64,000 bases of DNA from Mycobacteroides chelonae (lineage in GTDB: Bacteria; Actinomycetota; Actinomycetes; Mycobacteriales; Mycobacteriaceae): assembly GCF_016767715.1 (NCBI RefSeq), contig NZ_CP050145.1, positions 3,720,001 through 3,784,000 on the forward strand. The letters run 5' to 3'. Below, one piece after another: positions 25,592-34,410 of this stretch. The notes beneath the pieces were generated by a model. The model was not told the DNA's origin. It worked only from the letters and a program-made list of their open reading frames with translations, and ran no database searches. The translations under genes were made by a program, and so were the position numbers. How positions within the stretch are numbered: position 1 is the stretch's first letter; every line of letters starts with the position of its first letter.

Positions 25592-26467
25592 ATGACCGTC
25601 GCCAGCAGAGAGGGCTATAACCTAGAGCGCCTTGATGTTTGGGGTGAGGAGCAACGCTTCGAGGTTACGGCGGACCGAACTGTCGCGTACGCAAAGGCGA
25701 CTAATGACCCCATCGAAAGCCATCTACGGGGGGTTGTCGCGCCACCGGTGTTCGCTGTCGTGCCAGCGATGAACTTGATGGCTGAAGCCACCATATCGAT
25801 GGTTCCAGACCCTTTAGTGTTCCGAATCTTGCATGGCGAGCATGATTTCCGACTCCACCGCCCGATAAGGCCCGGGGAGACGCTCAGTGTGCGCGCCAAA
25901 CCGATTGGGATCGAGGGAAAATCTTCTGGGGTCGTGGTCACGACACTCATGGAAACCCGAAGCACCACTCACGACGACCTGGTGAACGAGCAGTATTTCA
26001 TCGGCTTCTTCCGGGGAGGAGAGTTTGACGGATCGGTGGGCACGGTAAGCCCCGACCATACCTTTGACGAGTCGTTGCGCACGCGGGACGCTCACTATGA
26101 ATTTGTCCAACAGTTCGATGAGGACCAGACCTATCGCTACGCGGAGCCTGCGGGTGATCCCATGCCCATCCATTTGGATGACGCGTTCGCAAAGCAAATG
26201 GGCCTGAACGGAATTATCATCCACGGGCTGTGCACGATTGCCTTTGTATCCCACGCGCTGATAGGCGCCGTTTCTCCGGGCGATTCGTCAACCTTGAAGC
26301 GCCTCGCAGTGCGACTCTCCAAGCCTGCCATTCCCGGGGAGATTATCACCACCCGTGCGTGGCAGACCCAGTCGAAAGAGCGGCATGTGCTGAGCTTCGA
26401 GACAGCAGGAAATGAGAAACCGGGAAAGTTCGTGATTACCGACGGTATCGCCGAATTTTCCTCGTAG
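25592..26467 (+). CDS. MaoC-like double hot-dog enoyl-CoA hydratase
   Basis: The 291-residue protein has two hot-dog domains: a degenerate N-terminal one (about 20-145) and a C-terminal one (about 170-290). The latter carries the hydratase 2 active-site stretch AGDPMPIHLDDAFAKQMG (Asp189, His194) and the HG turn. Such enzymes hydrate trans-2-enoyl-CoA to (R)-3-hydroxyacyl-CoA in beta-oxidation of bulky chains. The ATG preceded by GAGGAGAAGAG is a strong start. An upstream GTG seven codons earlier is less likely. It is the first gene of the plus-strand catabolic run. Confidence 0.88.
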   Translation: MTVASREGYNLERLDVWGEEQRFEVTADRTVAYAKATNDPIESHLRGVVAPPVFAVVPAMNLMAEATISMVPDPLVFRILHGEHDFRLHRPIRPGETLSVRAKPIGIEGKSSGVVVTTLMETRSTTHDDLVNEQYFIGFFRGGEFDGSVGTVSPDHTFDESLRTRDAHYEFVQQFDEDQTYRYAEPAGDPMPIHLDDAFAKQMGLNGIIIHGLCTIAFVSHALIGAVSPGDSSTLKRLAVRLSKPAIPGEIITTRAWQTQSKERHVLSFETAGNEKPGKFVITDGIAEFSS

Positions 26468-26527
26468 CCAACGCGACGACGCTGCCATTTCTTGCATTCA
26501 GAACAGATAGAAATCTAGGAGATCTAC

Positions 26528-27742
26528 ATGTCCAATCGGGTCTTTGTCATCGGCGTCGGAATGACAAAATTTGAGAAACCAGGCCGCCGAAAGAATGACG
26601 ACGGCAGCGATTGGGACTACCCTCACATGACGCTTGAATCGGGCACCAAGGCACTTGAGGATGCCCGTATCGCATTCGATGAGATCCAGCAGGCATATGC
26701 GGGGTATTGCTACGGGGAATCCTGCAGCGGCCATCGCGCGGTCTACGGGCTGGGACTGACGGGCATACCTGTTTTCAATGTGAACAGTAATTGCTCGACT
26801 GGGTCCAGCGCACTCTTTCTCGCTGCTCAATCGATACGAGGCGGGGTAACAGATTGCACCCTTGCCATAGGCTTCGAGAAAATGCAGCCAGGGGCTCTCG
26901 GATCAACGTATGATGATCGCGAGCAGCCCATGCAACGCCACTTGCTGGCCATGGCGGAATTACAGGAGATATCATTTCCACCGGCACCATGGATGTTCGG
27001 AGCCGCAGGGCTGGAACATAACCGGAAATATGGATCTTCTCCTGATCATTTTGTGAAAATCGCGGTGAAGAATCATCGGCACTCCCAGAACAATCCCTAT
27101 TCACAATTCCAAGACGAGTACACCGAAGAACAGATCAAGAACGACAAGTTGATCTATGCCGCGGCAGGGATCACTCGGTCGATGTGCTCGCCTACTTCGG
27201 ATGGTTCCGCCGCGGCCGTTCTTGCCAGTGAGCGTTTTGTGGACAGCCACGGGCTCGGAGACCGGGCGATCGAAATTGTTGGGCAAGCTCTGTCTACCGA
27301 TACACCCGGCACCTTCGATTCGGGCAGTTTGTCCACCCTTGTCGGCGCCGACATGAGCAGAGTGGCCGCCCAGCAGGTGTATGCGCAGGCCGGGATCGGC
27401 CCCGATGACGTAGATGTCATCGAACTACACGATTGCTTCGCACCCAATGAACTTCTCACCTACGAGGCCTTGGGGCTTTGCGAAGAAGGGGGCGCGCACC
27501 ATCTGGTCAACAACGCCGACACCACATACGGCGGCCGATGGGTTGTGAACCCATCAGGCGGGCTGATCTCAAAGGGGCATCCCCTGGGCGCCACCGGCCT
27601 TGCGCAGTGCGCCGAACTCACCTGGCAGCTTCGTGGAACAGCCGACAAACGGCAAGTCCAGAACGCGAAAGTGGCGCTACAGCACAACATCGGCCTGGGC
27701 GGCTCCGCCGTCATCACTGCCTACCGTCCAGCAAATCGCTGA
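26528..27742 (+). CDS. SCP-x-type thiolase / lipid-transfer protein
   Basis: The 404-residue thiolase has the nucleophilic Cys89 in SNCSTGSS, the GHPLGATG motif near the C-terminus (His351) and QHNIGLGG in place of the CxGxG of ordinary thiolases. These mark the SCP-x/Ltp subfamily, whose members cleave or retro-condense branched-chain and sterol-derived 3-ketoacyl-CoA. It follows the MaoC gene by 60 bases with its own TAGGAGA site. It would perform the final carbon-carbon cleavage of the pathway. Confidence 0.9.
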   Translation: MSNRVFVIGVGMTKFEKPGRRKNDDGSDWDYPHMTLESGTKALEDARIAFDEIQQAYAGYCYGESCSGHRAVYGLGLTGIPVFNVNSNCSTGSSALFLAAQSIRGGVTDCTLAIGFEKMQPGALGSTYDDREQPMQRHLLAMAELQEISFPPAPWMFGAAGLEHNRKYGSSPDHFVKIAVKNHRHSQNNPYSQFQDEYTEEQIKNDKLIYAAAGITRSMCSPTSDGSAAAVLASERFVDSHGLGDRAIEIVGQALSTDTPGTFDSGSLSTLVGADMSRVAAQQVYAQAGIGPDDVDVIELHDCFAPNELLTYEALGLCEEGGAHHLVNNADTTYGGRWVVNPSGGLISKGHPLGATGLAQCAELTWQLRGTADKRQVQNAKVALQHNIGLGGSAVITAYRPANR

Positions 27743-27782
27743 AGCGGACCGTCGTCAACACCCGAAATTGAAAGGAATCACA

Positions 27783-28214
27783 ATGGCAAGTATCACCATC
27801 GAACGCGAAATGAACGCTCCGGCAGAGAAGGTCTGGGCGCTAGCCAACGACTACTCCCGTTGGGGCGAATGGAACACCATGTTCACCAAGTGGGTGAGCG
27901 AACCCCCCGCCGAAGTGAGCGATGGCACACAACTGACGGCAGTGCTCACCGTCATGGGCATGGCTAACACTCTGACCCTGACGGTCTCCGACTACAACCC
28001 GCCGAAGAACGTCGCGCTCAGCGGCACCGGAATGGCGGGCGCCGAGATCACCATGACGTTGCGCGTGGAGCCCAAGGGTGATCAGTCGGTTATGGCGATG
28101 CAGGCCGATTTCATCAGCCAGATGATGGTCGGCGCAATCGGTTCTGCGATCGAGCGCACGGCCGCAAAAGAGCTCGATTCTTCCCTCATCAAACTTTCCG
28201 AACTGGTGAGCTAA
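27783..28214 (+). CDS. SRPBCC (START-like) family protein
   Basis: A 143-residue helix-grip protein: MASITIEREMNAPAEKVWAL, then WGEWNTMFTKW and a long C-terminal helix with AIERTAAKELDSSLIKL. SRPBCC proteins bind hydrophobic ligands in a central cavity. Some mycobacterial members are annotated as toxin-like (Rv0910 type), but no antitoxin is present here. In this operon a ligand carrier or cyclase-like role for the lipophilic substrate is plausible, but not shown by sequence. The open frame extends 61 codons upstream into the thiolase; the chosen ATG follows GAAAGGAATCACA. Confidence 0.82.
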   Translation: MASITIEREMNAPAEKVWALANDYSRWGEWNTMFTKWVSEPPAEVSDGTQLTAVLTVMGMANTLTLTVSDYNPPKNVALSGTGMAGAEITMTLRVEPKGDQSVMAMQADFISQMMVGAIGSAIERTAAKELDSSLIKLSELVS

Positions 28215-28256
28215 GTCGCTTCGCGCAGAAGCCAGTGCAATCACTGAGAGGTAGAT

Positions 28257-28358
28257 ATGGGTTTATTGCTTCAAGGTTGGACGATCACACACACGGTGGA
28301 ACAAGAAGGGCCGTGGGACACATCAAGGTTGCCCGAGCAGATCGGCGCCTGGGTCTAA
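28257..28358 (+). CDS. Possible 33-residue peptide
   Basis: An ATG preceded by GAGAGGTAGAT opens 33 codons beginning MGLLLQGWTITHTVEQEG and ending in TAA, in the gap between the SRPBCC and hydrolase genes. It has a plausible ribosome site but no recognised family. It might be a real small protein, a leader for the hydrolase, or the remainder of a longer gene. The next gene begins 17 bases later. Confidence 0.3.
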   Translation: MGLLLQGWTITHTVEQEGPWDTSRLPEQIGAWV

Positions 28359-28374
28359 GTCGTGTGCGCCATCC

Positions 28375-29253
28375 ATGAATGAGTCGGTGATCAGCCGGCG
28401 CTATGCCACCTACGGCGGATACGGCACCTGTGAACTAGTCGTAGCTGGCAGCGGCCCGACCGTATTGCTGCTGCATGGTTTCGGCCACTCTGCAGAATGT
28501 TGGCGGCCGGTCCTCGAACGGTGCGCAAGGCGGGGTGTACACGCTGTCGCAGTCGACTTGCCGGGCTTTGGCTCGGCAAGTCGGCTGCGCAGTGGGCCGA
28601 AACTCGACCAACTCCTGCAGTTCACGCGAGGGTTGATTCGGACTTATTCCGCGAGAGGACCAGTGGTGCTGGCGGGCAACTCCTTGGGCGGACTACTGTC
28701 AATTCTTGTTGCTGGAGAATCGAATCCCGTCCACGAAGTGGGCTATCTTGTCGCGGTCGATCCCGCGGGGGTCGGTTGGACATATCCCGTGCAGGTCATG
28801 TCGTTGGGTGCCAACTCGCCGCTAAAGATTCTGGCGCTCGCATGGCCGGCTATCCCGCTGTTGCCCCGGTCGCTGCTCAGCTGGAGTACTGCATATCTCT
28901 GCTACGGGCGCAAAGACCGGGTAGATCCCGCCATGATCGCGAAACTCACAGAGCATTTTGATAGCCGGAGCCAGGCCAGGCGATTGACGAAGCTAGCCGT
29001 TCAGTTTAAGGCCGAGGTCGACAGAGTTCGGTTACCCGACCGTATCACTATGCCGATGACCATGATTCACGGCGGGCGAGATCGCCTGGTGCCGGTCTCG
29101 GGGGCGCGTAGGCTCGTCCGCCGCATTCACGGCGGACGGCTGGTGGTGTTGCCACATGCCGGACATTGCCCCCACCTCGACGAACCGGATCGGGTCGCCG
29201 ACGTCATCATCGAATACGCACAGCGCAGGCCCGCCCTGAACGCACTCGCATAA
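28375..29253 (+). CDS. Alpha/beta-hydrolase
   Basis: The 292-residue hydrolase has the oxyanion HG motif LLLHGFGHS, the nucleophile elbow GNSLGG (Ser103), acid Asp236 in GGRDRLV and His264 in HAGHCPHLDEP, a complete Ser-Asp-His triad. It resembles esterases and lactonases. Together with the Baeyer-Villiger-type monooxygenase encoded further along, it would cleave the ester or lactone product. That pairing is inference, paralleled by LipR beside MymA in M. tuberculosis. No signal peptide is seen. Confidence 0.87.
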   Translation: MNESVISRRYATYGGYGTCELVVAGSGPTVLLLHGFGHSAECWRPVLERCARRGVHAVAVDLPGFGSASRLRSGPKLDQLLQFTRGLIRTYSARGPVVLAGNSLGGLLSILVAGESNPVHEVGYLVAVDPAGVGWTYPVQVMSLGANSPLKILALAWPAIPLLPRSLLSWSTAYLCYGRKDRVDPAMIAKLTEHFDSRSQARRLTKLAVQFKAEVDRVRLPDRITMPMTMIHGGRDRLVPVSGARRLVRRIHGGRLVVLPHAGHCPHLDEPDRVADVIIEYAQRRPALNALA

Positions 29254-29308
29254 TGCGGCGCGCCGTCGACGCGTCACGCTCCTATTAAATCTGACTAGAG
29301 GAACCCCC

Positions 29309-31531
29309 ATGGAAACCAGCACATCAAGCCGGTCCAGCATAGCTATCACGCGTGATCAGTTGGACCTCGCGGACTCAGTCCACGCATTCGCTCGCCGCTA
29401 CTTAACTGCCGACGCGATACGTGCGACCGTGGGTTGCATCGACTCTGGCGACATTGAGCCGTTGCCCACGTTCTGGCACGAGCTGGCGGCTCAGGGGCTG
29501 CTCGGTCTCCACGTAGCCGAGGAGCTCGGCGGGTCGGGCGCCGGACTGGTAGAAGCTACGGTTGCACTGGAAGCAATGGGGCGTCATCTGATTCCATCAG
29601 GTTATGCGCCAACAGTTTTAGCGGCGGCAGTACTCGACGCCGCTCCCGGGCTAGCGCGAACTGAGCTGCTGCCCCAGATGGTCAGCGGTGCAGCACCAGC
29701 CGCTGTGGCACTTGACCGCCCATTGAGCGGCGTCACCTTGCACACCGGAGCATTGTCGGTGACTGGCGAGTCCGCGGTCTATGGCGGCGCGCACGCGACC
29801 GTCGTGATCCTCCCTATCGATACTGAGACAGGCGTGAAGTGGGCCGCCGTTGATACCGAATCGCTCACCACACATGCTGCCTTGGGCATCGACCTGAATC
29901 GCTCTACGGTGATTCTGTCTGCTCAGCAGGTGGTGATTCCCGCCGATCGTATTCTCGATATCGACCGTAAAACGGTGGTTTCGCTGGCCTCGGTGATCTA
30001 CGGAGCCGAAGCCGTAGGAGTCGGCGCTTGGTGTGTCGACACGGCGACCGAATACGCAAGGATCCGTGTCCAATTCGGTAAGCCAATCGGCCAGTTCCAA
30101 GGGGTGAAGCACCGTTGCGCCCGCGCGGCTGTCGCGGTGGAACAGGCCCGAGCGGCTGTGTGGGATGCAGCGCGCGCTCTCGACAGCGACGATGAAACAG
30201 CCAACTACGCCGCCACCGTTGCCCAACTCCTCGCCCCGGACGCCGCAGTGTCGGCTTCACGCGACGCCATGCAGGTTCTCGGTGGTATCGGCTACACCTG
30301 GGAACATGATGCACACCTGCACTACCGCAGGGCGATTGCGCTTCGCGGTGTGCTCGGGAGGAGCAGGGACATCGCCACATCAGTGGCGCAATACGCGTTG
30401 AACGGCAGCTTTCGCGCGGTAGAACCGGAGCTCCCCCCGGAGGCCGAGGCATACCGGCACCAAGTTCGTGCCGAACTCGCAGAAATCGCCGGCCTGGGAG
30501 AACGAGACCTCTTGCGGCGGCTAGGTGATAACGGTTGGGTCATGCCGTTCCTCGACCCACCCCTGGGACGAGGTGCTGGACCGGTCGAGCAGGTGGTGAT
30601 TGCACAGGAACAGGAACGTGCCGGCATCGTCAGTCCGCAGCTTGGACTCGCGGCGTGGCTCATGCCGTCCGTGGCTGTACACGGTACGGAAGAGCAAAAA
30701 CACGAACTGGTCCGCCCCACACTCCGTAGCGAAATATTATGGTGCCAACTATTTTCCGAGCCAGAAGCTGGCTCAGACTTGGCGTCGCTGCGCACCGAGG
30801 CCAAGAAGGTCCACGGCGGCTGGATTGTCAACGGCCAAAAGGTTTGGACTTCATTGGGTTTTATGGCCGAGTGGGGTGTACTCCTTGCCCGGACCAATCC
30901 CGATGTCCCTAAACATCAGGGTATTTCATACTTTCTGGTGGACATGCGCACACCAGGAGTCAAAGCGAAGGCACTTCGCGAAGCCTCTGGCGGAACCCTC
31001 TTTTCCGAAGTTTTCTTCGACGACGTCTTTGTTCCCGATTCGGGACTAGTTGGTGAGGTCGACGGCGGTTGGGAAGTGGCGCGTGGCACCTTGGGCAATG
31101 AACGAGTGGCCCTCGGCAAGGGCATGCCTACCGACGCGACAATCGAGGACCTCCTGGATTTTGTCCGTCGGACCAGTTCGACGTCCGCGCCGCTGGAGAC
31201 GGTCGGACGCATGGTGGCGGACGCTCAGACCGTCGCGCTGCTTCAAGGCCGAACATTACTCAAACAGCTCCTCGGGCTGGACTTGGGAGCTTCCGCAAGT
31301 GTCGCGAAACTCCTTGGCCAACAACTAGGTCAGCAGATCGCCGACTTCTGTCACGCTGAGCTGGGGCTAGCCGGCGTGTGCGATGGCACGGATAAGGCGG
31401 CAAGGGGCTGGATGGAAAAAACCCTGTCTGCACGCCCCATGACCGTGTACGGCGGGACGACAGAAGTACAGCTCAACGTCATAGGCGAACGGATCCTCGG
31501 GCTCCCCCGAGATTCCGAGCCGGTTCGATAG
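29309..31531 (+). CDS. Tandem acyl-CoA dehydrogenase (two ACAD domains in one chain)
   Basis: The 740-residue protein contains two acyl-CoA dehydrogenase domains. The first (about 15-370) has VQFGKPIGQFQGVKHRCA and LGGIGYTWEHDAHLHYRRA. The second (about 385-735) has FSEPEAGSDLASLRTEAKK, WIVNGQKVWTS, and TVYGGTTEVQLNVIGERILG. In mycobacteria, sterol-chain dehydrogenases are often alpha2beta2 heterotetramers, and single-chain double versions such as FadE34 are known. This looks like the latter type and would oxidise a bulky or branched acyl-CoA. An AGAGGAA site precedes the ATG. Confidence 0.9.
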   Translation: METSTSSRSSIAITRDQLDLADSVHAFARRYLTADAIRATVGCIDSGDIEPLPTFWHELAAQGLLGLHVAEELGGSGAGLVEATVALEAMGRHLIPSGYAPTVLAAAVLDAAPGLARTELLPQMVSGAAPAAVALDRPLSGVTLHTGALSVTGESAVYGGAHATVVILPIDTETGVKWAAVDTESLTTHAALGIDLNRSTVILSAQQVVIPADRILDIDRKTVVSLASVIYGAEAVGVGAWCVDTATEYARIRVQFGKPIGQFQGVKHRCARAAVAVEQARAAVWDAARALDSDDETANYAATVAQLLAPDAAVSASRDAMQVLGGIGYTWEHDAHLHYRRAIALRGVLGRSRDIATSVAQYALNGSFRAVEPELPPEAEAYRHQVRAELAEIAGLGERDLLRRLGDNGWVMPFLDPPLGRGAGPVEQVVIAQEQERAGIVSPQLGLAAWLMPSVAVHGTEEQKHELVRPTLRSEILWCQLFSEPEAGSDLASLRTEAKKVHGGWIVNGQKVWTSLGFMAEWGVLLARTNPDVPKHQGISYFLVDMRTPGVKAKALREASGGTLFSEVFFDDVFVPDSGLVGEVDGGWEVARGTLGNERVALGKGMPTDATIEDLLDFVRRTSSTSAPLETVGRMVADAQTVALLQGRTLLKQLLGLDLGASASVAKLLGQQLGQQIADFCHAELGLAGVCDGTDKAARGWMEKTLSARPMTVYGGTTEVQLNVIGERILGLPRDSEPVR

Positions 31532-31549
31532 CGACGGGCGAAAGTCCTT

Positions 31550-31912
31550 ATGGTGCCGTACCTTTCCGGTATTTTTAGATCAGCACTGCTCTTGCGTATC
31601 CGTGACACGGCCATCAGCGTCGGAGTGCTTTATCGCAGGGGATTTCTCCGACCCTCTGGACTGGCCGGTGGAGTGCACGCGTTCAGGATCGCCCGATCGC
31701 AGGGTCCGCTGGTAGGCGCATTTGCGCCATCGTTACGACAGAAGCCCAACGCCTCAGCGATCGTGGACGTGAGGGCCAATCTTGCCCGGTACAAGGTCCC
31801 ACGCACGGTGAGATTTGTAGCGGAATTTCCCCGCAATTCGACGGGCAAGCTCTTGCGGAGCGAACTGGTCAGGATGGCTGGCGAGCCCGAAAATTCAAGT
31901 CAAGTCCGGTGA
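31550..31912 (+). pseudogene. Remnant C-terminus of an acyl-CoA ligase (fadD)
   Basis: The last third of this 120-codon frame (from about 31,765) reads VRANLARYKVPRTVRFVAEF followed by PRNSTGKLLRSEL, the typical C-terminal subdomain of an AMP-forming acyl-CoA ligase with the catalytic Lys. The AMP-binding domain is absent, and the upstream part has no recognisable fold. It is best read as a deletion remnant of a ligase that once stood in this operon. Confidence 0.72.
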
Positions 31913-32014
31913 GAAGTTAGGTCATAGAACCGATTTCGTTTGGTATCTAATCTTTTCCGCAGGACCCAGGTGGCGGCGACGCTCCCGAAACCGCGTCAAG
32001 GAGGATCTGGACTT

Positions 32015-33112
32015 GTGGGACCGCTAGAAGGAATCAAGGTTGTCGAAATGGCGGGTCTGGCGCCCGCACCATTCTGCGGAATGATCTTGGCGGATATGGG
32101 CGCTCAGGTCTTGCGAGTCGACCGAAAGGGGCCTGCCGACAGAGGGATAGCACCGCCCGAAGGACCATTGGATCGCAGCAAGTATGTCATTGAACTGGAC
32201 GTGAAGCGTGAAGAAGACCTTGCTGAACTCCTCAATATTGTCGAGCAGGCGGATGTGTTCATCGAGGGCTTTCGCCCGGGCGTCGCCGAACGTCTAGGGT
32301 TGGGTCCGCAAGAACTGATCGATCAGAACTCCCGCCTGGTCTACGGCCGCCTTACGGGTTGGGGCCAGAACGGTCCGCTTGCGCCGAGAGCTGGCCACGA
32401 CCTCAACTACATCGCGTTATCTGGAGCGCTCGCGGTGTCCGGCCGCGGGGCCGGTCGCGCCTACCCTGCCGCCAACATGCTCGGAGATTTCGCGGGAGGG
32501 GGGATGCTCCTGGCGCTCGGCATCGCGGCGGCCCTCGTGGAGCGCGGCCGGTCAGGCCGGGGACAGGTCGTTGATGCGGCGATGATCGACGGATCGGGAC
32601 TGTTCACGGCGTTTCTGCACGGCATGCGCGGCGCGGGTTTATGGAATGAGGAGCCCGGACAGAACGTTCTTGAGGGCGCGGCGGCGCCCTTCTACAACGT
32701 CTACGAATGTGCCGATGGTAAGCATCTCGCGGTGGGGTGCGTCGAATTGCAGTTCTATGCGGAGCTACTGGCGGTGCTCGGGATCGACGACCCTGAGTTG
32801 CCATTCCAGTTGGATCGACGTGGCTGGCCTCAGCTCGTTGAATTGATCTCGGGCAAACTCAAAGAGAAGTCCCGAGATGAATGGGCTGAGATCTTCGCAG
32901 ATTCGGACGCGTGTGTAACACCCGTTCTTGAACTGGATGAGGTCGAGAATCATCCACACAACAAGGCGCGCAAGGGATTTCTGAGTGTCGACGGCGTCAC
33001 TCACCCTGCGCCCGCACCTCGCTTCTCACGCACCAGTCTGGCGGATCCTGTGGGGATCACTCGGGATAGTGCAGAGGTTCGGCAAATCCTTTCGTCTTGG
33101 GGCGTCCGGTAA
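32015..33112 (+). CDS. Alpha-methylacyl-CoA racemase (family III CoA-transferase fold)
   Basis: The 365-residue protein has the family III fold and keeps the racemase catalytic residues in order: His128 in AGHDLNY, Asp158 in NMLGDFAGGG and Glu244 in VGCVELQFY. These match His126/Asp156/Glu241 of M. tuberculosis Mcr. It would interconvert (2R)- and (2S)-2-methylacyl-CoA, needed before an S-specific dehydrogenase can act. The GTG ten bases after AAGGAGG gives the normal length; the open frame runs 25 codons further upstream. Its presence points to a methyl-branched substrate. Confidence 0.88.
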   Translation: MGPLEGIKVVEMAGLAPAPFCGMILADMGAQVLRVDRKGPADRGIAPPEGPLDRSKYVIELDVKREEDLAELLNIVEQADVFIEGFRPGVAERLGLGPQELIDQNSRLVYGRLTGWGQNGPLAPRAGHDLNYIALSGALAVSGRGAGRAYPAANMLGDFAGGGMLLALGIAAALVERGRSGRGQVVDAAMIDGSGLFTAFLHGMRGAGLWNEEPGQNVLEGAAAPFYNVYECADGKHLAVGCVELQFYAELLAVLGIDDPELPFQLDRRGWPQLVELISGKLKEKSRDEWAEIFADSDACVTPVLELDEVENHPHNKARKGFLSVDGVTHPAPAPRFSRTSLADPVGITRDSAEVRQILSSWGVR

Positions 33113-33117
33113 ACACC

Positions 33118-34410
33118 ATGCTCGTGTCAATTGCCAGAACCGGATCTCGGGTTGCGAGTACTGCGTGGCACATGAGCATCGGGTCGGCCCATGTGCTCTT
33201 CTCGAAACGGGTTCGTGGAAGAATCTCCCAACCTGCCGCTGCGCAAGTGCGAAAGCGATTCGAGGCATTAGGTCCCACCTACGTCAAACTGGGCCAACTA
33301 GTGGCCTCTTCACCCGGCGTGTTTCCCAAGGTGCTGGCCAACGAGCTTCAGTTGCTCCTCGATCGCGCCACTCCCGCCGACTCCGTCGAGGTGCGCAAGA
33401 CGCTGTATAGGGAGTTGGGTGAGCCTGTCGCGAACATCTTCTCTCATTTCGACTTTCACCCCTTGGCATCTGCGTCGATAGCGCAGGTTCATGCGGCCAC
33501 TCTGATCACAGGCGAACGGGTGGTGGTCAAGATTCAGCGCCCCGCCATCCGTGAACGCATCGTGTCGGACACCCGCATCCTGTCGGTAGCGGCAAGGATG
33601 CTGGAGCTATTTCCTTCCGGGCGAATGCTCGCCGCTAGAGATATTGTGGAAGACTTCACAGATAATCTGTTCAGCGAGTTGGATTTTCGCAATGAAGCCG
33701 CTGCGATGACGGCATGGGCGGAGTTTGTCGGGCAGTCACGATTCGCCGACCATGCCCGGGTGCCCGTGGTCTTCGGCCAGTTCACCACAGCGAACCTACT
33801 TGTCATGGAGCATATCGACGGTGTGCGTGTCGACGACGTCAATGCGGTCGAGGAACGTTTCGGCGGAGACAGTTCGAGAGCCATCCGGACATTGCTGCTC
33901 GTGCTGTTGGACTCAATCTTCAAGGCTGGGGTGTTCCACGGCGATCTGCATGCGGGAAACGTCCTTGTCGACAGGTCAGGCGCTTTGGTCTTCCTGGACT
34001 GGGGGATAGTCGGTCGGTTCGATGCCGACCGAGCTTCACTCTTACGCAAACTGATCGTCGATCTCGTGATCAACAACGACCTGCGCGCCGCCGGTGGACA
34101 TCTGGTGGCTTTAGGCGCGGTCAAACGTTCAACTTTCACGGGCCAAGTAGTGACCGATCTACGGTCGGTCACCGAGCCGCTCTCGGGAGCGGAGCTGGGC
34201 AATGTGTCCTACCAGGAATTAGGCAAGAAGATCCTCGAGCTCGGACAGACCTACGGGCTCCGTCTTCCTCGGGACCTCGTTCTCGTCGCCAAACAACTGT
34301 TGTACGTGGAGCGGTACATGAAGCTACTTGCGCCGAAGTGGAAGCCTGTCAAGGACTCGGAAGTCGTTCAATACCTGGCCGAGTTCGTACTCGAAGAAGT
34401 GGGCGAATGA
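33118..34410 (+). CDS. ABC1/AarF/UbiB family atypical kinase
   Basis: The 430-residue protein has UbiB hallmarks: the KxGQ motif in TYVKLGQLVASS, the Ala-rich nucleotide loop ASASIAQVHAA, VVVKIQRP, catalytic GDLHAGN and FLDWGIVGRF in place of DFG. Family members are ATPases that support extraction or handling of membrane lipids such as ubiquinone precursors. In an operon for lipophilic substrate breakdown it may help deliver the substrate from the membrane, which is inference. The ATG five bases after the racemase stop was chosen over a TTG inside it. It overlaps the next gene (ATGA). Confidence 0.86.
   Translation: MLVSIARTGSRVASTAWHMSIGSAHVLFSKRVRGRISQPAAAQVRKRFEALGPTYVKLGQLVASSPGVFPKVLANELQLLLDRATPADSVEVRKTLYRELGEPVANIFSHFDFHPLASASIAQVHAATLITGERVVVKIQRPAIRERIVSDTRILSVAARMLELFPSGRMLAARDIVEDFTDNLFSELDFRNEAAAMTAWAEFVGQSRFADHARVPVVFGQFTTANLLVMEHIDGVRVDDVNAVEERFGGDSSRAIRTLLLVLLDSIFKAGVFHGDLHAGNVLVDRSGALVFLDWGIVGRFDADRASLLRKLIVDLVINNDLRAAGGHLVALGAVKRSTFTGQVVTDLRSVTEPLSGAELGNVSYQELGKKILELGQTYGLRLPRDLVLVAKQLLYVERYMKLLAPKWKPVKDSEVVQYLAEFVLEEVGE

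Noticed and set aside
33714..34406. Upstream 231-codon extension of the free SDR gene
   Set aside because: It runs out of frame through the UbiB gene and shows no SDR sequence. The start at the UbiB stop gives the right length.
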